A stretch of 64,000 bases of DNA from Plicaturopsis crispa FD-325 SS-3 (lineage: Eukaryota; Basidiomycota; Agaricomycetes; Amylocorticiales; Amylocorticiaceae): the NCBI GenBank assembly GCA_000827205.1, contig KN832559.1, positions 1,300,917 to 1,364,916 of the forward strand, read 5' to 3'. Under the pieces are notes generated by a model, which made no database searches, was not told where the DNA came from, and saw only the letters and a program-made list of their open reading frames with translations. Positions 59,022 to 64,000 of this stretch are shown here, one piece after another. A program made the translations under genes and the position numbers. How positions within the stretch are numbered: position 1 is the stretch's first letter; the number at the start of each line of letters is the position of its first letter.

Positions 59022-59310
59022 CGGTCAATCAAGTCCGCCAGGTGAAACGACTGACCTCGGATGTTGGAAAATCAGTGGGCGATAGGCAATGTCTTCACGA
59101 AGCATGGATTGCATGCTATGCATCGGAGACCTTGCGCGCGAGGCGATAGCAAGGAACACGTCGCCAACATAGACGCGGTGTAACTCTTGCCGACTGAGTC
59201 AAGGTCAATCATGTCCGCCAGAGGAAACGACTGATATTTGGCATCAGCACATCAGAGTGGGCGCTCTGCGATGTTTCAACGTGACATGGATTGGACGCGC
59301 ATGATGCACC
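59022..59310 (+). repeat. Imperfect direct duplication, about 110-bp units
   Basis: Unit 1 from 59022 begins CGGTCAATCAAGTCCGCCAG and unit 2 from about 59202 begins AGGTCAATCATGTCCGCCAG; both continue with GAAACGACTGA and later GCATGGATTG/ACATGGATTG and ATGCATCGG/ATGCACCGA. The period is about 180 bp. The role is unknown. Confidence 0.55.
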
Positions 59311-59704
59311 GACGCAGTTCTGCAGCGCTGAGAAGTTAGAGCTAGTAAGAACAGCACAAACTGCCATGCTCACCTCCAGAGGCTGAACCCAATACCGCTC
59401 ACGGCGCACGCAGACCGCGTCGTTACTCGTCAACGCACCAAATTCTCGCGTGTAGAGATATTTCCCTTCGGCGTCAGTTCGGCGTCGCGTCTTTCTGAGT
59501 CCCTTGGGCCTTGACTCTCAGAGGAGTGCTTTGGATTTCTCACGAGGAAATCGTCAGTGCATAGCAAGTGGTAAGGAAGAGAAAGCAAAAGACGACGCGG
59601 CTCGGTAGTGGTTCGGATGAAATGGTCGGAAATCGGAAACTGACGTGTCAATTGTAGATTTCTGTCCAAGTCCACGTCCTGTGCAGCTGCCAGCTGCGTT
59701 CTGC

Positions 59705-59711
59705 TTTATAT
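59705..59711 (+). promoter_or_regulatory. TATA-like box of LHS1
   Basis: TTTATAT followed by CCCCCATACC lies 44–50 bp before the ATG at 59755. Confidence 0.45.
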
Positions 59712-59754
59712 CCCCCATACCTTTCATGTTGACCCCGGTGGACAATATCTACTC

Positions 59755-62671
59755 ATGAAACTCTTGATCCTCGTCGCGTTTCTCTTATGTTTTCTGGCCG
59801 AGTCCTCGCTCGCCTCTGTCCTCGCGATCGACTATGGCAGCGACTGGATTAAGGCGGCACTGATGAAGCCCGGCGTGCCTTTCGACGTCCTCCTCAACAA
59901 GGACTCCAAGCGAAAGATACAATCCGTGGTAGGGTGGAAGAAAGGCGACAGGCTGTTCGGAGGAGATGCGGTCAACGTCGTACGCGCCATATAACTCACC
60001 TGCTGTACTGACTACTCAACACGCGTGCTTAGGCTGCACGCTTTCCGTCGGATTCGTTCTCGTCTCTGAAATACCTCGTGGCGGCCCCTGCCAACTCTCA
60101 GTCTGTCTCATACTACACCGAAATCTCGACTGCTGAGGTTATAGCGACCTCCCGACGCACCGCAGGCGTGCGGCGGTCCGACGGCTCGGAATGGAGTACA
60201 GAGGAGCTCATAGCGATGCAGTTTGCATACGTTAAAGAACTCGCAGAACAATTCGCAGGAGAGAAGGTATACGACGTGATTGTTACGGTGCCGCCTTTCT
60301 ACACGCAGTTCGAGCGGGATGCCGTGGCGGACGCGATCGAGATAGCTGGGCTCCGCACGCTGGCACTCATCAACGATGGGACAGCCGTCGCCGTCAACTA
60401 CGCCATGACACGTAATTTCCCGACCCCAGAGCATCATATCATATATGATGCTGGCGCGTCTTCGATCAGGGCCACTGTCGTCTCGTTTGCGAGCACGACT
60501 GGCACACAAATTAGCGTCGCAGGTGTGGGCTATGACCGTCAGACTGGAGGGACAGAACTCGACAGGCGGTTACGCAATATCCTAATCGAGGACTTCAACG
60601 CGAAGCATAAGCGGGATGTTCGGACAGACAAACGGGGCATGACGAAACTATGGAAGGAAGCTGGTCGCGTCAAGGCCATCTTGAGTGCGAATACCGATGC
60701 CGTTTCCACCGTGGAGAGTGTGGCATGGGATATCGACTTCAAGACTAAGGTGTCGCGGGCGAAGTTCGAAAATGCTTGCAGCGATTTGAAGGGCCGATTT
60801 TCTCAGCCCATAGCAGATGCCTTAGCTCATGCAGGCTTGACCTTGGTATTATCCTTCGCCATTTCATCCATTTTGTACTATTGACACAGTGTCGCCTTGC
60901 CAGAACGATATCACCTCCGTAATCCTTACCGGTGGAAGCTCACGCACCCCGATGATCCAATCGGCTGTGCGTTCATACGTTGGAAAGTATGTATTGCCCA
61001 CTCTCTGGTGTGCAGCTCCCTCACAAGCTTCCGTCGTAGCGATAAAATTGCCTTGAATGTCAACGCTGACGAGGCCGCTGTTCTTGGAGCCGCTCTACAC
61101 GGAGCTGGTCTGAGCAGACAGTTCAAGACGAAGGATATCAAAGTTTCCGACATCACGCTCCACGACATTCAAGCAACCTATTTCGCGCAGGCCGCCTCCT
61201 CCCAGGCGAAAGCCCGGAGTATCAGTAGTGTCGTATTCCCTTCAGGTTCGAAAGTTGGCACCAAGAAAACGATGACATTCAAACGCAAAGACGACTTCAC
61301 GCTCTGGTTAGATTATGCCAAGCCACCCGCATCGTCAGTGTCCGCCTTGTGTGTGCGTTCCTTGTCGCTCATATATTCTATAGTGGTTTCTCTCGCAGCA
61401 TCTTGGAGATAGAAATCACTGGCGTATCGGAAGCTCTTGCCAACCTTACTGAACGAGGCGCAGTTGACCCTGTCGTTAAAGCTACCGTATCTCTGTCGGA
61501 TTCTGGTTTCCTCTCAGTCCAGGATGTAGTCGCGTTCGGCGAAATCAAGGACGAATCCATCGCCGGTATGCAATCATCCTCGAATTTATCAACCCACCTG
61601 CTGACGTCTGCCAGGCAAATTGAAGGGCCTATTTGGAGGAGGTTCGACATTCGAAGAAGAGACTCTGAATGCAGAGACCACCTCGACCGCCTCTACTACG
61701 GAGTCGTCTTCGGCTGCATCTGCATCTCCCAGTGCTACGGCCGGTGCCAAGGCACTAACAAAGGAATCTAACACCATCGCGCTGACAGTGATTACGAAGT
61801 TCGGTGAGATTCCACCTATGACGGTACTCGAAAAGCGTGAAGCTCGCGATAGGTAAGTCGGTGAAACGAAGAGATTTTCGAACGGTCTACTCATAACACC
61901 GCAGACTTCGGGCGGTTGACTTCGAGGAATCCGCGAAACGTCGCAGGGAAGAGGCTCGGAACACCCTTGAGGGCTACCTTTACCGAGTGCGAGACCTGAT
62001 TGATGACAGCAACTCAGACACTCCGTTCCAGAAATGCTCGCAGGAGGCTGAGCGACGCGCGTTGGCAGAGAAGGTGGCCGACTCGATCGCCTGGCTCCAT
62101 GAGCGTGGAGACCTTGCGGAGACATCCCAATTTCTCGATAAACGCGTCGCTGTAGAGTGAGTTCTCCCCTTGTATTGGTACATTACTCTTACTGACGATG
62201 TGACGCAGGGTTCTCGAGCAGCCCATCGTGCACCGGTATAAGGAGATATCCGAATTCCCGCAGGCCCTCAACAACAGTCAAATGTGGAATTGGAGCACGC
62301 GGCTCTTCCTCACCGAGGCAAAGGCGAATCTGACTGCTGAGCAAGAGGCCGGTCTACCTTCGAAGTGGACGAAAATCGAGCTGGACGCCCTGGAGAAGAC
62401 ACTGAAAGACCACGAGTCGTGGCTGAACGAGTGGGTGGAGAAGCAGAAGTCGGTGAAGATGAACGAGGACCCTGTCATCTCGACGACCGAGATGAAGGCA
62501 CGCGCGAAGACGCTGGAGACGCACTTGATGAAGTTGATGAGGCGGAAGGTACCCAAAAAGACGACAACATCGTCAACCGCGACTGCAACTGCTACGGAAT
62601 CGGACACGCCCTCGGAGGCTGAAACTACAGAGGCGACATCCCCTCCTGGTGATATCCACGACGAGTTATAG
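59755..62671 (+). CDS. LHS1: ER lumenal Hsp70-like chaperone LHS1 / Hyou1 (Grp170)
   Basis: A signal peptide (MKLLILVAFLLCFLAESSLA) is followed by the Hsp70 phosphate-1 loop VLAIDYGSDWIKAALMKPG. Further nucleotide-domain motifs are VYDVIVTVPPFYTQFERDAV, INDGTAVAVNYAMTR, IIYDAGASSIRATVVSF, VAGVGYDRQTGGTELDRRL and VILTGGSSRTPMIQ. The beta domain is shorter and diverged, with an acidic/Ser-rich insert (SSSAASASPSATAGAKALTK). A helical C-terminal domain (KVADSIAWLHERGDLAETSQ, NNSQMWNWSTRLFLTEAKAN) follows, and the last residues are HDEL, the ER-retrieval signal. LHS1 acts as nucleotide-exchange factor for BiP/Kar2 and as a holdase, and helps post-translational import into the ER. About six short introns are present; stop TAG at 62669. 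Length is near the family's usual 850–900 residues. Confidence 0.93.
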
Positions 62672-63059
62672 ATCTCACGTAGAGGATCATGATATAGATA
62701 TTCTAAATAATTGAAAGTGCATATTCTCGAGGATCAGGAAACGTATGCGTGGTGTCTTGGCCGGTGAAGCACTTTCACTTGGCATTGTGCACTGCGTATG
62801 TCGGTGCAGCCTGAGGACGCAGGATGCTCGGATGTGGCGCAGCCGTCCGGACCCACATCCGGTCACTGTAATAGTAAATCGCACTGCAGACTCACGGCCA
62901 AGTCTTCGCTCTTCTGGTCGCTTCATCTGCTTTTTCACTTGCTTTCTTTCCTGGATCGGGCTCTCGGTGTTGTTGCAATTGGCCATCGTTTGCTAGGCCT
63001 TGGAAGACTGTCGAAGCGGCCGAACATTTAACGACCCTATACAGTAAACTGTAACATCC
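62672..63059. other. Intergenic gap LHS1 / Ync13-like gene
   Basis: About 390 bp holding the LHS1 3' end and the next promoter. No gene or repeat is evident. Confidence 0.4.
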
Positions 63060-64000
63060 ATGTCGACACTGTCAAGACGGAGTCGCAACAGTGTCGTACA
63101 CGATAAACGCATCTCGAAGCACCGCGTAACAGACGACGATCTATTCGAGTACGTCTCTGTTGCCTGTGGAATTTCATGTCGTGGTGTTGATTCGCATCTA
63201 CAGCTATGCACTTCGTGTAGCGTACGCCTATGCCCCTCGTTCGTTGCCGACATCCTGCTAACAGCTGGAACGATACAGACTGCTCAGCTATCTCGTCCAA
63301 CCCAAGCCTGCGGATACCCCTGGTGCCTCCGAAGTCCGGGAGAAGGACCACCTCTCTAGACTATCTGCCGTCTCAAACTCGATCCTCTCTATCGGAGACT
63401 TATTCAAAGATACGCGTGATGGACCCAAGAGCGTGAAATTCCCGGAAAAGCTGCTCAAGGTGTTAGAGCAGAAGCTGCAGGATATCGCTATGGGCAAGGA
63501 TGCGGCGTGCGTGATTTGAATATGTCAACTTGGCGCGAAGCTTACGGTCACGAATAGCTATTCCGACCAACTCATACGGCGCACCATGGCGGTCTTCTAC
63601 GGGCAATTCAAGAACGACTCTTTCAAACGGCAGATGAAGGAGAATCGGAAGATCGAGGAGCTTATCCTAATGTTCGCGACACATGCAACAGGTGTACTGA
63701 GGAAGGAGCCGACATTAGCAGGTGATGGCTGGAAGCTGGAGCTCAATAACCAGATTGCACAGTTTGTGAGGATGCTCCGAGACTGTCTGCGGAATGTCAG
63801 TCACGTCTCTCCCGAACTCCTGGGCCGTTTGGACATGTACACGGCGAAATTAGCGCCATCGCAGACTGCCAGTGACTCTGGCTACGACTCGGCTTCGACT
63901 ACTCGAGACCGTGGGGAGTCAGTGTCCTCGACGTATGGTGGCGGGGGCATCAGTGGAAGTGTAGCAGACATGTCGCTGGTGAAGACCGTCGCCAAACTAT
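63060..64000 (+). CDS. Munc13/Ync13-like protein, N-terminal part (runs off the window)
   Basis: The start MSTLSRRSRNSVVHDKRISK splices through short introns: LFDYALRVA joins LLSYLVQPKPADTPG, and KDAA joins YSDQLIRRTMAVFYGQFKND. Further pieces are SILSIGDLFKDTRDGPKSVK, FPEKLLKVLEQKLQDIAMGK and QMKENRKIEELILMFATHAT, then WKLELNNQIAQFVRMLRDCL. This N-terminal arrangement resembles the large fungal proteins with MUN/MHD and C2 domains (S. pombe Ync13 type), which act at the plasma membrane in exocytosis and septation. The diagnostic MUN and C2 parts would lie beyond 64000, so the assignment rests on the N-terminus alone. The last visible residues are DMSLVKTVAKL with no stop. Confidence 0.55.

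Larger units (their letters stand above)
58291..59754. other. Intergenic region upstream of LHS1
   Basis: Nearly 1.5 kb without a clear gene. It holds an imperfect direct duplication (units from 59022 and 59202), and a TATA box just before LHS1. Small frames on both strands look non-coding. Confidence 0.45.

Noticed and set aside
1-64000. tRNA or rRNA genes, CRISPR arrays, LTR or LINE elements
   Set aside because: I found no tRNA B-box with a matching acceptor stem, no rRNA blocks, no spaced direct repeats of CRISPR type, and no reverse transcriptase or integrase motifs by eye; a dedicated scan could still find a tRNA I missed.

Overview
The window looks like a gene-dense piece of an Agaricomycete (mushroom or polypore-type basidiomycete) nuclear genome. 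Nearly every gene is split by many 45–90 bp GT-AG introns, coding sequence is GC-rich, intergenic gaps are short, and several products resemble basidiomycete families (DUF7598 membrane protein, CRIB-kinase, Akr1 palmitoyltransferase, LHS1). I recognised no rRNA, tRNA, CRISPR array, retroelement or intact transposase gene. All family names come from reading the translations; no database search was run.

Layout. 0.2–3.9 kb (-): NST1. 4.4–8.4 kb (-): an unrecognised 24-exon gene with 5-, 11- and 19-bp microexons and a GC-AG intron. 8.8–13.1 kb (-): NEO1-type P4-ATPase, divergent from a secreted glycosidase-like gene (13.6–15.7 kb, +). 16.0–17.4 kb (+): a kinase-like protein. 17.8–19.4 kb (-): zinc-less alcohol dehydrogenase/quinone-oxidoreductase copy 1. 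19.4–21.4 kb: weak gene remnants and a short repeat. 21.4–24.1 kb (-): AKR1, divergent from a Golgi pH regulator (24.3–26.3 kb, +). Then eEF1B-gamma (26.6–28.3, +), a Rossmann-fold protein (28.7–29.7, +), an F-box/LRR-like remnant (-), an SRPBCC protein (30.4–31.1, -) divergent from UTP10 (31.3–39.1, +). 39.2–42.8 kb (-): PAK-family kinase. 44.6–45.5 kb (-): a 213-residue protein with two CRIB motifs and no kinase domain. 46.1–47.4 kb (-): RNase T2. 48.3–48.9 kb (-): hypothetical. 49.8–51.3 kb (+): IQ/BAG-domain-like protein. 51.5–53.1 kb (-): dehydrogenase copy 2. 53.7–54.2 kb: nested inverted repeat. 54.5–55.5 kb (-): DUF7598 membrane protein. 56.3–58.3 kb (-): Ser-rich protein. 59.8–62.7 kb (+): ER Hsp70-like LHS1 ending in HDEL. 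63.1 kb to the edge (+): N-terminal part of a Munc13/Ync13-like protein.

The genes are mostly housekeeping: ribosome biogenesis (UTP10), translation (eEF1B-gamma), membrane traffic and lipid asymmetry (NEO1, AKR1, GPHR, Ync13-like), ER folding (LHS1) and polarity signalling (PAK). The most unusual items are the microexon gene, the double-CRIB protein next to the PAK kinase, the 14-bp RNase T2 exon that carries the catalytic-site histidine, the dehydrogenase pair 34 kb apart, and the nested inverted repeat near 54 kb.
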